Assembly (NCBI GenBank): GCA_903820285.1
Contig: CAIJGS010000188.1
Span: 1-47,239 of the forward strand
Length of the DNA: 47,239 nucleotides
Direction of reading: 5' to 3'
Source: an uncultured Verrucomicrobia subdivision 3 bacterium
GTDB taxonomy: Bacteria; Verrucomicrobiota; Verrucomicrobiia; Limisphaerales; UBA11358
Position 1 is the first letter of the stretch. The number at the start of each line of letters is the position of its first letter. The notes below the pieces were generated by a model that was given only the letters and a program-made list of their open reading frames with translations, was not told the origin of the DNA and searched no databases. Positions 8,358 through 16,020 of this stretch are shown here, in pieces. The position numbers and the translations under genes were made by a program.

Positions 8358-8845
8358 TCCAGCCACTGCGCCAACGTCATCGGCAGGTTTTTATGCTGCT
8401 CGGCATTACGCTGCCGGCGGTATTGATCGTCGGATTCGCCACTCACCCGACGGTGCCGGTGGCCACCCCCTTGCCGCCCGCTCTGGCGGAGGCCGCCCCG
8501 GCCTTGGCCACCGTGGTGTGGCAGCGGGACGGACTGTTCGCCAAAGCACCTGTGCAAGTCCGCTTGCTGCGTAACCCGGGTGAACCCGGGGGATTCGCGC
8601 TGAATCTGACGGGTACCAGGGATTTCCTAAAACCAGACTTGTTGGTGTACTGGGTTTCCGGCCAACCGGAAATCACCGATACGCTGCCCGGCGACGCGCG
8701 GTTGCTGGGAGCTTTCAGCACTGGTGCCCTACCGTTGCCAGACGAGGCGGTGCGCGGCACCGGCGTGCTGGTGCTTTATAGTCTGGCGGATAATGAGATG
8801 GTGGCTGTTTCCCGGCCGGTTCAACTCAACGATTCCACCCGCTAA
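8354..8845 (+). CDS. membrane-anchored / periplasmic hypothetical protein
   Basis: Start at internal Met MIQPLRQRHRQVFMLLGITLPAVLIVGF; overlaps the upstream stop (ATGA). Confidence 0.72.
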   Translation: MIQPLRQRHRQVFMLLGITLPAVLIVGFATHPTVPVATPLPPALAEAAPALATVVWQRDGLFAKAPVQVRLLRNPGEPGGFALNLTGTRDFLKPDLLVYWVSGQPEITDTLPGDARLLGAFSTGALPLPDEAVRGTGVLVLYSLADNEMVAVSRPVQLNDSTR

Positions 8846-8850
8846 ACTGC

Positions 8851-9891
8851 ATGAGCATCCAATTCCAGGCAGTACAATGGAACCGGCAAAAACGCATCTA
8901 TGATAGCGTGCTCGTAGGCAGCGTGGCCACGTACCTGCTGGTTTTCGGGCTGGTGACTGAATGGCTCTTTCCGTACGTCACCGAAGAAATCTTGCTGATG
9001 CGGGCCTTTGGCACGTGCGCGTTTCTGCTGTTGCACGTCATTCTTTGTCTGGGGCCGCTGTGCCGGTTGAATCCCCAATTTCTGCCGCTCCTTTATAACC
9101 GCCGCCATGCCGGCGTTACCCTGTTCCTGCTGGCACTGATTCATGCCGCGCTCGTGGTAACCACTTATCATGCCGGGGGGAATGCAAATCCGATTCTGAG
9201 CATATTTACCGCCGGCAAGTTTGGCGGCACGGCGGGGTCGGTGCCGTTTCAGACATTTGGTTTCATGGCGTTGGTCATTTTATTTCTGATGGCCGCCACG
9301 AGCCATGATTTCTGGCTGACGAATTTGACGGCGCCGGTGTGGAAGGCCCTGCACATGCTCGTCTATGCCGCCTACGCGCTGCTAATCCTGCATGTGGCTT
9401 TTGGTGTGCTCCAGGCGGAAACCAGCCTGGTTTACGCGGCCGCTGTGTCGGTTGGGTTGGTGACGGTGCTGGGTTTGCATCTCGTCGCCGCCCGCCGGGA
9501 GCATAAGTTGGATGCGGCGGCTATACCGGCGAACGAAGCCGACGGTTACGTGGACGCCGGCCCGGTGGCGGATATTCCTGAAAACCGGGCGCGGATCGTC
9601 TCCCTTGCCGGGGAACGGGTGGCGATTTTCAAGTATGATGGAAAAATCTCCGCCATCTCAAATGTGTGCCAGCATCAAAATGGGCCGCTCGGCGAGGGGA
9701 AAATCGTCGACGGCTGTATCACCTGCCCCTGGCACGGCTATCAGTACCGGCCGGAAACGGGTGCCTCGCCGCCGCCATTTGTTGAACGGGTGCCAACCTT
9801 TAATGTGCGCATCAAAAATGGCCGGGTTTGGGTGCATTCCCGGCCCAACCCGCCGGGAACGAAAACGGAACCCGCCCTCATTGAACCATGA
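8851..9891 (+). CDS. ferric-reductase-like transmembrane domain fused to Rieske [2Fe-2S] domain
   Basis: Multiple TM helices with conserved His; Rieske motifs CQHQNGPL and CPWHGYQY. Confidence 0.9.
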   Translation: MSIQFQAVQWNRQKRIYDSVLVGSVATYLLVFGLVTEWLFPYVTEEILLMRAFGTCAFLLLHVILCLGPLCRLNPQFLPLLYNRRHAGVTLFLLALIHAALVVTTYHAGGNANPILSIFTAGKFGGTAGSVPFQTFGFMALVILFLMAATSHDFWLTNLTAPVWKALHMLVYAAYALLILHVAFGVLQAETSLVYAAAVSVGLVTVLGLHLVAARREHKLDAAAIPANEADGYVDAGPVADIPENRARIVSLAGERVAIFKYDGKISAISNVCQHQNGPLGEGKIVDGCITCPWHGYQYRPETGASPPPFVERVPTFNVRIKNGRVWVHSRPNPPGTKTEPALIEP

Positions 9892-10658
9892 AGGATGACT
9901 TCTACATCGGCTGGCAACCCAAGGCCCAACCCGGCATCGGCCGGATAATACGGCGCGCGGTGGCGATTCTGCTGCTGGCGGCGATGCTGGTGCCGGCGGT
10001 GCTGGCGGTTTCGCAACGGCTCATCGGCGCCGGGGTTTTTGAATGGGGCACGTTGAAAACGTTCACCGGCATTTTGCAGGCCAAGCCCTATCCCTGCCTG
10101 CTGGTGCCCCGGCCGGGGCAGTCCGGTCCCCTCCCGGCCTATTCGGCATATTACCTGGTCGCCCCCTGGAAGTTCGGTTTACGGCCGGATCAAGTTGCCG
10201 CGTTTGACGGCCGGCCGGTTACCCTCAAAGGCACGCTGATCTTTCGCGAAAATCAGACCATGATTGAAGCGTTGCCGGACTCCATCCACGCCGGTAAATC
10301 GGCGACCAATCGCATGGCAGAGCTACCGGCGGCCATCTCGCTGGGGCGGCAAACCTTGACCGGCGAGATTGTGGACAGCAAATGTTTTCTGGGTGTCATG
10401 AATCCGGGGCAACTCGCACCGCATCGCGCCTGCGCCATCCGTTGCATCAGTGGCGGTATTCCGCCGGTGCTGCTGGTGCGGCCAGCCCAGGGAACACCGT
10501 TGTATTTCTTGCTGGTTTCAGCGGAGGGCAAACCGGTGAATTCCCAAGTGCTGGATCTCGTGGCCGAACCGGTGCAAGTGACCGGTGAAGTGGAGCGGCA
10601 AGGTGAGTTGCTGATCCTGCACGCCGACCCGGCAACCTATCGCCGGGTGCCATTATGA
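9888..10658 (+). CDS. membrane-anchored hypothetical protein of the Rieske operon
   Basis: ATGA overlap with the Rieske gene; N-terminal TM; GEIVDSKCFLGVMNPGQLAPHRACAIRCISGGIPPVLLV. Confidence 0.8.
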   Translation: MKDDFYIGWQPKAQPGIGRIIRRAVAILLLAAMLVPAVLAVSQRLIGAGVFEWGTLKTFTGILQAKPYPCLLVPRPGQSGPLPAYSAYYLVAPWKFGLRPDQVAAFDGRPVTLKGTLIFRENQTMIEALPDSIHAGKSATNRMAELPAAISLGRQTLTGEIVDSKCFLGVMNPGQLAPHRACAIRCISGGIPPVLLVRPAQGTPLYFLLVSAEGKPVNSQVLDLVAEPVQVTGEVERQGELLILHADPATYRRVPL

Positions 10659-10674
10659 TAATCTGAAATTCCGC

Positions 10675-11598
10675 CTACGATTTGCGGCAGCAGGTACCGT
10701 CCGCCTTATGAACGTGTCCCGGGGCGGCGGGTGAAACCGGTGATGGCGTTTTGAGCGCGTGCAGGGATACAAAGATCACGCCCACCGGAAGGAATAGTGG
10801 TGTCAATACGACCGTCAGCACGCCAAATGCGATCCGCCCCAAGATGCCGGTCCCGGTTTCAACGTTCTGAAACGGCCCGGCCCGGCGCGTCAAAGGGGCA
10901 AACCATAGCTTGGTGTATAGCCACCAGGACTGGCCAAACCGCTGGCCAAAACCATCCCGTTCTGGCTGCTGAGGTTTGGTGGCCTCGCCGCCGGGCAGAT
11001 ACACCAGCGTGTTGACACGGCCAATGTCGGCGTAGGTCTCGGCACTTTCGACAAGTGAGATGGCTTCGGAAAATATCAAGTCGGCCCGCGCCGCCTCGGT
11101 GAGCAGCAGATATTGGCCGGCCTTGACGGAATTCTTCAGCAGGCGATGGACAATGATGACATCCACTCCGGCAAGTTCCACAAAGTTTAGCACCCGGTGA
11201 AACAGAGCCTCGCCGCTGTGCACAATCACCTTGAGTTGAAGGGTCTCGATGTGGGTGCAGGCCTGGCAGTTGCAGGTGGTGGAACGGCCCAACTCGCCCA
11301 ACTTCTGACGAAACTGGTAAAAGAAGGCGAGCAACTGTTCCCCAATGAGGCCGCGGCTTTCCGCCCAGTCTCGCGGGCCATTTTGCTTCCGGCAATACAG
11401 AAAAATAGCGTCCCCCTCCAGCTTGGCCACTTCCAGTGGCAGCTCAATCTGCCGGACAATGGCGTGGATCAATTCCGTGATAATCGTCTGGCTGTGGGCG
11501 AGGGTTTTGACGTTGGCTGTCATGTAGCGCGTATAGCCGCTGATGTCAGCAATAATCAGCAACACGGGTTCGGGGGCGTCGGCGGGACGAGGGTTCAT
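10675..11598 (-). CDS. DUF2652 (adenylate-cyclase-like) protein
   Basis: LLIIADISGYTRYMTANVKTLAHSQTIITELIHAIVRQIELPLEVAKLEGDAIFLY. Confidence 0.85.
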   Translation of the reverse strand: MNPRPADAPEPVLLIIADISGYTRYMTANVKTLAHSQTIITELIHAIVRQIELPLEVAKLEGDAIFLYCRKQNGPRDWAESRGLIGEQLLAFFYQFRQKLGELGRSTTCNCQACTHIETLQLKVIVHSGEALFHRVLNFVELAGVDVIIVHRLLKNSVKAGQYLLLTEAARADLIFSEAISLVESAETYADIGRVNTLVYLPGGEATKPQQPERDGFGQRFGQSWWLYTKLWFAPLTRRAGPFQNVETGTGILGRIAFGVLTVVLTPLFLPVGVIFVSLHALKTPSPVSPAAPGHVHKADGTCCRKS

Positions 11599-11626
11599 GG
11601 TTTAATAAATTTGAAAGCCAACTGTA

Positions 11627-11653
11627 TGTCGAAGCGGATGGGCATTCCTTACA
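11627..11653 (-). promoter_or_regulatory. putative ECF promoter TGTAAGG-N14-TCGACA
   Basis: Plus strand tgtcga agcggatgggcatt ccttaca; 28 nt upstream of the DUF2652 start (11598). Confidence 0.68.
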
Positions 11654-11674
11654 ACGAGAAATTGCCGGTTCGGT

Positions 11675-11701
11675 TGTAAGTTTTTGCGCCGGCCTGCGAC
11701 C
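11675..11701 (+). promoter_or_regulatory. putative ECF promoter TGTAAGT-N14-GCGACC
   Basis: tgtaagt ttttgcgccggcct gcgacc; 7 nt before ATG 11709; divergent from the site at 11627-11653. Confidence 0.72.
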
Positions 11702-11708
11702 CACCGTT

Positions 11709-12500
11709 ATGAATACAAATTTTACCACCCGCTGGCACCAAATCGTCTCTTCCCTGGTCTTGACCGGAGCGCTGGTGGCAAACGCCCAAGCGACGGCCCG
11801 GCATTTTCAGAGCGGTATCAAGCCGGTGCCACTGCTGGAACTATACACATCGGAAGGCTGCAGCAGTTGTCCGTCGGCGGAGGAATGGCTGGGGCGACTG
11901 AAAGATTCGCCGGGCCTGTGGCGGGATTTTTCGCCGCTGGCGCTGCACGTCCATTATTGGGATTCGCCGGTCTGGCGGGATCATTGGTCGGCGCCGGAAT
12001 ACACGGAGCGCCAGCGCAGTTACGCGGAGGCGTGGCACGCCGACAACATCTACACGCCCTGTTTCGTGTTGCAGGGCCAGGAATGGCGCGGCTGGTTTAT
12101 GCACCACGGCGTGCCGGCATCGGCCGGGGAAGACATCGGGGTGCTGGCGGTGAACTCCACCAACGCCCTGCTCTGGAAGGCGACCTTTGTGCCGGCCATG
12201 CCGGCCGACCGGCGGTATGAAATCCACGCCGCGCTGCTGGCCGGTGGATTGGACACCGATGTATTGGGCGGAGAAAATGACGGCCGCCGCTTGCATCATG
12301 AATTTGTGGTGCTGGACCTGATCCAGATCGGGCTGGGCGATTACCATGGCGTGGCGCAGGGCAAATTTATTTTGGATCCCCGGCGATTTCCGCCTGAAAA
12401 ATCGCTGGCCCTGACGGTTTGGGTGACCGTGGCAGGGGAAATGACGCCGCTCCAATCGACCGGCGGCTGGCTCACACCACCGGTCCCGCCGGTGAAATAA
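11709..12500 (+). CDS. DUF1223 secreted thioredoxin-fold-like protein
   Basis: Signal peptide then VPLLELYTSEGCSSCPSAEEWLGRL and VHYWDSPVWRDHWSAPEYTERQRSYA. Confidence 0.9.
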   Translation: MNTNFTTRWHQIVSSLVLTGALVANAQATARHFQSGIKPVPLLELYTSEGCSSCPSAEEWLGRLKDSPGLWRDFSPLALHVHYWDSPVWRDHWSAPEYTERQRSYAEAWHADNIYTPCFVLQGQEWRGWFMHHGVPASAGEDIGVLAVNSTNALLWKATFVPAMPADRRYEIHAALLAGGLDTDVLGGENDGRRLHHEFVVLDLIQIGLGDYHGVAQGKFILDPRRFPPEKSLALTVWVTVAGEMTPLQSTGGWLTPPVPPVK

Positions 12501-12507
12501 CAAACGC

Positions 12508-12534
12508 TGTAAGGTTCCCGCAACCCAACCGACT
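12508..12534 (+). promoter_or_regulatory. putative ECF promoter TGTAAGG-N14-CCGACT
   Basis: tgtaagg ttcccgcaacccaa ccgact; 8 nt before ATG 12543. Confidence 0.7.
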
Positions 12535-12542
12535 CAATCATC

Positions 12543-12995
12543 ATGAAGAAATTAATTCTTTCCCTCGTGCTGGCCGGACTGGCGCTGCCCGCGTTCGCGC
12601 AAAGCAAAACCCTGCTCAACCTCGACAAGTCAGGCGTGGCCATCCAAGGCTATGATCCCGTGGCCTTTTTCACCGACCACCAGCCGGTGAAGGGCAAGCC
12701 GGATTTCGTGGCGAAGCGGGATGGCGCGATTTATTACTTTGCGTCCAAGGAACATCGTTCACTATTTCTCAAGACGCCCGCGAACTATGAGCCTGCGTAT
12801 GGCGGCTATTGTGCGTACGGTGTTTCGCGCAATCGGCTGGTGGAGATAGACGTGGATGCCTTTCAGGTGGTGGATGGCCGGCTGTTGCTGCAATACAGCA
12901 AGGGCGTGCGTGCGGATTTCAATGAAGATATGAAAGGCAATCTCGCCAAGGCGGAAACCAACTGGCCGGGGCTAGTCATGAAAAAGGGTAAATAG
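12543..12995 (+). CDS. secreted YHS-domain protein
   Basis: Signal peptide; GVAIQGYDPVAFFTDHQPVKGKPDFVAKRDGAIYYFASKEHRSLFLKTPANYEPAYGGYCAYGV. Confidence 0.92.
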   Translation: MKKLILSLVLAGLALPAFAQSKTLLNLDKSGVAIQGYDPVAFFTDHQPVKGKPDFVAKRDGAIYYFASKEHRSLFLKTPANYEPAYGGYCAYGVSRNRLVEIDVDAFQVVDGRLLLQYSKGVRADFNEDMKGNLAKAETNWPGLVMKKGK

Positions 12996-12997
12996 TA

Positions 12998-13024
12998 TGT
13001 AAGGACTTCATCGTTCTCGCGACC
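12998..13024 (+). promoter_or_regulatory. putative ECF promoter TGTAAGG-N14-GCGACC
   Basis: tgtaagg acttcatcgttctc gcgacc; 15 nt before ATG 13040. Confidence 0.74.
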
Positions 13025-13039
13025 CATGAACATCGAAAT

Positions 13040-13576
13040 ATGAGTTCCCCCATCCACAATGAACTGCTGGTCTCGGTCTTGGAAACGCTCACCCAAGGCG
13101 AGCTGCTGCTGGCGGAAATCAGCGACACCGATTACACGCGCAAACTGCCGGTGGCGTTCAATGCCTCCATTGGAGGCCATTACCGTCACTGTCTGGACCA
13201 TTTCCGCAGCCTGCTGGACGCGGCGGGCGCCGGGAATCTGAATTATGATCACCGGGAACGCGGCACCCTGGTGGAGAGCGATCGGTTTGCGGCGCTCAAC
13301 GCGACGCGCGAATTGCGCGCGGGCTATGAACAACTCAACCCCGCCATCCTGATGCGTTTCCTCGATGTCACCTGCAAAACCAGCTATGCCAGCTGCGGCT
13401 CGCAAGTCTCGCCCTCAACGGTGGGGCGCGAAATCATGTATTCCGTGGCCCATGCTGTGCATCATTATGCGTTGATCGGAGTCATGGCCGGGATCATGGA
13501 GTTGAAATTGCCGGCTGGATTTGGCGTGGCCCCGTCCACCTTGAAACATCAGCAGACCGCCGGCCAGACCGCCTGA
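13040..13576 (+). CDS. DinB-like protein
   Basis: Four-helix DinB pattern: IGGHYRHCLDHFRSLLDA … REIMYSVAHAVHHYALIGVMA (conserved His residues). Confidence 0.75.
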   Translation: MSSPIHNELLVSVLETLTQGELLLAEISDTDYTRKLPVAFNASIGGHYRHCLDHFRSLLDAAGAGNLNYDHRERGTLVESDRFAALNATRELRAGYEQLNPAILMRFLDVTCKTSYASCGSQVSPSTVGREIMYSVAHAVHHYALIGVMAGIMELKLPAGFGVAPSTLKHQQTAGQTA

Positions 13577-13587
13577 TTTTTGGTGTT

Positions 13588-15246
13588 TTGTTTATGACCC
13601 ACCTCATCTCATGGCCTATTCCGGCGATGGCCGAATGGATGCCGGTTTGGAAAATCACTGGTATTTTCCTGGCCACGTTTGTGCTGGAAGATGTGGCCAC
13701 GGTGGGCGCGGGGCTGTTGCTCACGGCGGGAGCCATTTCGTGGCCGACGGCGTTTGCGACCTGTTTTTTTGGCATATGGCTGGGCGATGCCGGTCTGTAT
13801 GGCCTGGCCCGCATGGGCGGGCGCACTTGGTTTGAACGCTCATCCTTCCGGAAACATGCCGCCCGGGTGGCCCGGTGTGAACAGTGGTTTGCGGAACGCG
13901 GGACGCTCATTTTGATTTTCAGCCGGTGCTTTCCCGGCACGCGGCTGCCCACCTATCTGGCGGCCGGATTTTTGCGGCTGGCATTGCCGCGCTTTCTGCT
14001 GGTAACGGGGCTGGCGGCGGCGGTATGGACCGGGTTGATTCTTGGATTGGCCCAGATTTTTGGCGCCCGGCTGGTTCCCTGGCTGGCCGCCGGCCAGCAC
14101 GGCGGATGGTGCCTGCTCGGCTTGAGCGGGGCGCTGTTGGCTTTGTTCCAGTTGAGCCGCAGGGTGTTTGGCGGGGTTGATTTTCAGCGGTTGGGCGCCC
14201 GGTTGGAACGGTGGCGGCATTGGGAATTCTGGCCGGCGTGGCTATTTTATCCGCCCGTGGCGCTGTATTGCCTTTGGCTGGCGATCAAGCACCGGAGTGT
14301 ATCCGTGCCCATGGCGGCGAACCCGGGAATTTTTTCCGGCGGCATGGTGGGTGAATCCAAAATCACCATGCTGGAGGAATTGTACGCAACCAGTCCGGGG
14401 TTTACGGCGGAAGCCGTCTTGATTCCAGCCGGGGAGCTGGCCACCCGCCGGCAAGCACTGGCAACGCTGCTGTCCCGGCCGGGATTTACGTATCCGTTTA
14501 TTCTTAAGCCGGATGTGGGCCAGCGCGGGGCCGGGGTAAAACTGATCCGCACGCCGGCGCAAGCCGATGACTATTTGCGCCAGACAAACACCCCGCTGGT
14601 GATGCAACGCTATGTGCCGGGACCTTGTGAAGCCGGGATTTTTTATTACCGTTTTCCAGGCGAAACGCGCGGCACGATCTTCTCCATCACGGAAAAAATC
14701 TTCCCGGTGGTTACGGGTGACGGCCAAAGCACCATCGGAGAACTGATTGTCCGCGATCCGCGCGCCCGGCTGATTGCCAGCGTCTATCTCAAACGGATGG
14801 CGGCGCGGCAAGATGAGGTGCTGCCCATGGGCGAGACATGCAAACTGGTGGAGGCGGGCAATCACGCCCAAGGCTGCATCTTTCGTGACGGCGGGCGGTT
14901 GCACACGCCGGAGTTGGCGGCGAGAATTGATGAGATTTCACAGAAGCTGGGCGGGTTTTTTATCGGGCGGTATGACCTCCGGTTTGCCACGGAGGCGGAT
15001 TTGCGCGCCGGGAAAAACTTTCAGATCATTGAATTGAACGGGGCGGCGGCGGAAGCGGCGAGCATTTATGACTCCCGTAATTCTCTCCGTTCGGCGTACC
15101 GGACGCTGTTCCAGCAATGGAGCCTGGTCTTTGCCATTGGCGCGGAAAACCGGCGGCGGGGTCATTCGCCGCTGCCCTTATTGGCGGTTTGGAAAGCCTG
15201 GCGCGCCTATAATCAAACCGCCGCGTCGTATCCGGACGCGGATTGA
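13588..15246 (+). CDS. DedA-family membrane domain fused to C-terminal ATP-grasp domain
   Basis: N-terminal DedA (FLATFVLEDVATVGAGLLL…FSRCFPGTRLPTYLAAGFL…); C-terminal FILKPDVGQRGAGVKLI…MQRYVPGPCEAGIFYYR…IELNGAAAEAASIYD. Confidence 0.85.
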   Translation: MFMTHLISWPIPAMAEWMPVWKITGIFLATFVLEDVATVGAGLLLTAGAISWPTAFATCFFGIWLGDAGLYGLARMGGRTWFERSSFRKHAARVARCEQWFAERGTLILIFSRCFPGTRLPTYLAAGFLRLALPRFLLVTGLAAAVWTGLILGLAQIFGARLVPWLAAGQHGGWCLLGLSGALLALFQLSRRVFGGVDFQRLGARLERWRHWEFWPAWLFYPPVALYCLWLAIKHRSVSVPMAANPGIFSGGMVGESKITMLEELYATSPGFTAEAVLIPAGELATRRQALATLLSRPGFTYPFILKPDVGQRGAGVKLIRTPAQADDYLRQTNTPLVMQRYVPGPCEAGIFYYRFPGETRGTIFSITEKIFPVVTGDGQSTIGELIVRDPRARLIASVYLKRMAARQDEVLPMGETCKLVEAGNHAQGCIFRDGGRLHTPELAARIDEISQKLGGFFIGRYDLRFATEADLRAGKNFQIIELNGAAAEAASIYDSRNSLRSAYRTLFQQWSLVFAIGAENRRRGHSPLPLLAVWKAWRAYNQTAASYPDAD

Positions 15247-15249
15247 ATC

Positions 15250-16008
15250 ATGTGTACGGTCAGTTTCGTTCCCCGCAGGCGCGGCTATCTGCTCGCCATG
15301 AATCGCGACGAAAAACGGACGCGTCCCGCCGGTCTGCCGCCCCGCTTGCATGTTAAGAACGGGCGCGCGGTGCTGGGCCCGACCGAACCCGGCGGGGGCG
15401 CGTGGATCACGGTGAATGATGTTGGCGTGGCATTTGCCCTGATCAACTGGTATTCCGTGCCGACAACGGTGTCTTCCGGCCCGGTCAGTCGGGGCGTAGT
15501 GGTCAACGCCGTCATTGGCGCAATCGGATCTGGCGCGGCGGCGGAGAAGCTGGGGATCCTGCCGCTGAAACAAATCAATCCATTCCGCCTTATTGGTGTT
15601 TTTCCCGGCACCCGGGAAGTGGTGGAATGGCGTTGGAATCTGATCGAAATGGTTCAGCACGATCACCAGTGGCAGGCGCAACAATTCATCTCCTCCGGCC
15701 TGGATGAACCCATGGCGCAACGCGTGCGCAGTGAGACTTTTCAACGTGCGCAGCGGCAGGCCTCGGCCGGCACGTTGGCCTGGCTCCGGCGGCTGCATCG
15801 GTCGCATTCCCCGGCCTGCGGTCCATTCTCCACCTGCATGCATCGGCCGGATGCTGCCACGGTGAGCTACACTGAACTGGCTGTTTCCGGCAGCGAAGCC
15901 GGAATGCGGCACCGAAATGCCGCGCCCTGCGAATTGGCGATCCCGGCAGCCTTTCACACTTTGGCACTTCGGCATATGACGGCCGCCCCCGAGCCGGTTA
16001 TCACCTGA
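15250..16008 (+). CDS. NRDE-family (TANGO2-like) protein
   Basis: MCTVSFVPRRRGYLLAMNRDEKRTRPAGLPP N-terminus with the NRDE motif. Confidence 0.9.
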   Translation: MCTVSFVPRRRGYLLAMNRDEKRTRPAGLPPRLHVKNGRAVLGPTEPGGGAWITVNDVGVAFALINWYSVPTTVSSGPVSRGVVVNAVIGAIGSGAAAEKLGILPLKQINPFRLIGVFPGTREVVEWRWNLIEMVQHDHQWQAQQFISSGLDEPMAQRVRSETFQRAQRQASAGTLAWLRRLHRSHSPACGPFSTCMHRPDAATVSYTELAVSGSEAGMRHRNAAPCELAIPAAFHTLALRHMTAAPEPVIT

Positions 16009-16020
16009 CCTCGCAACGCC

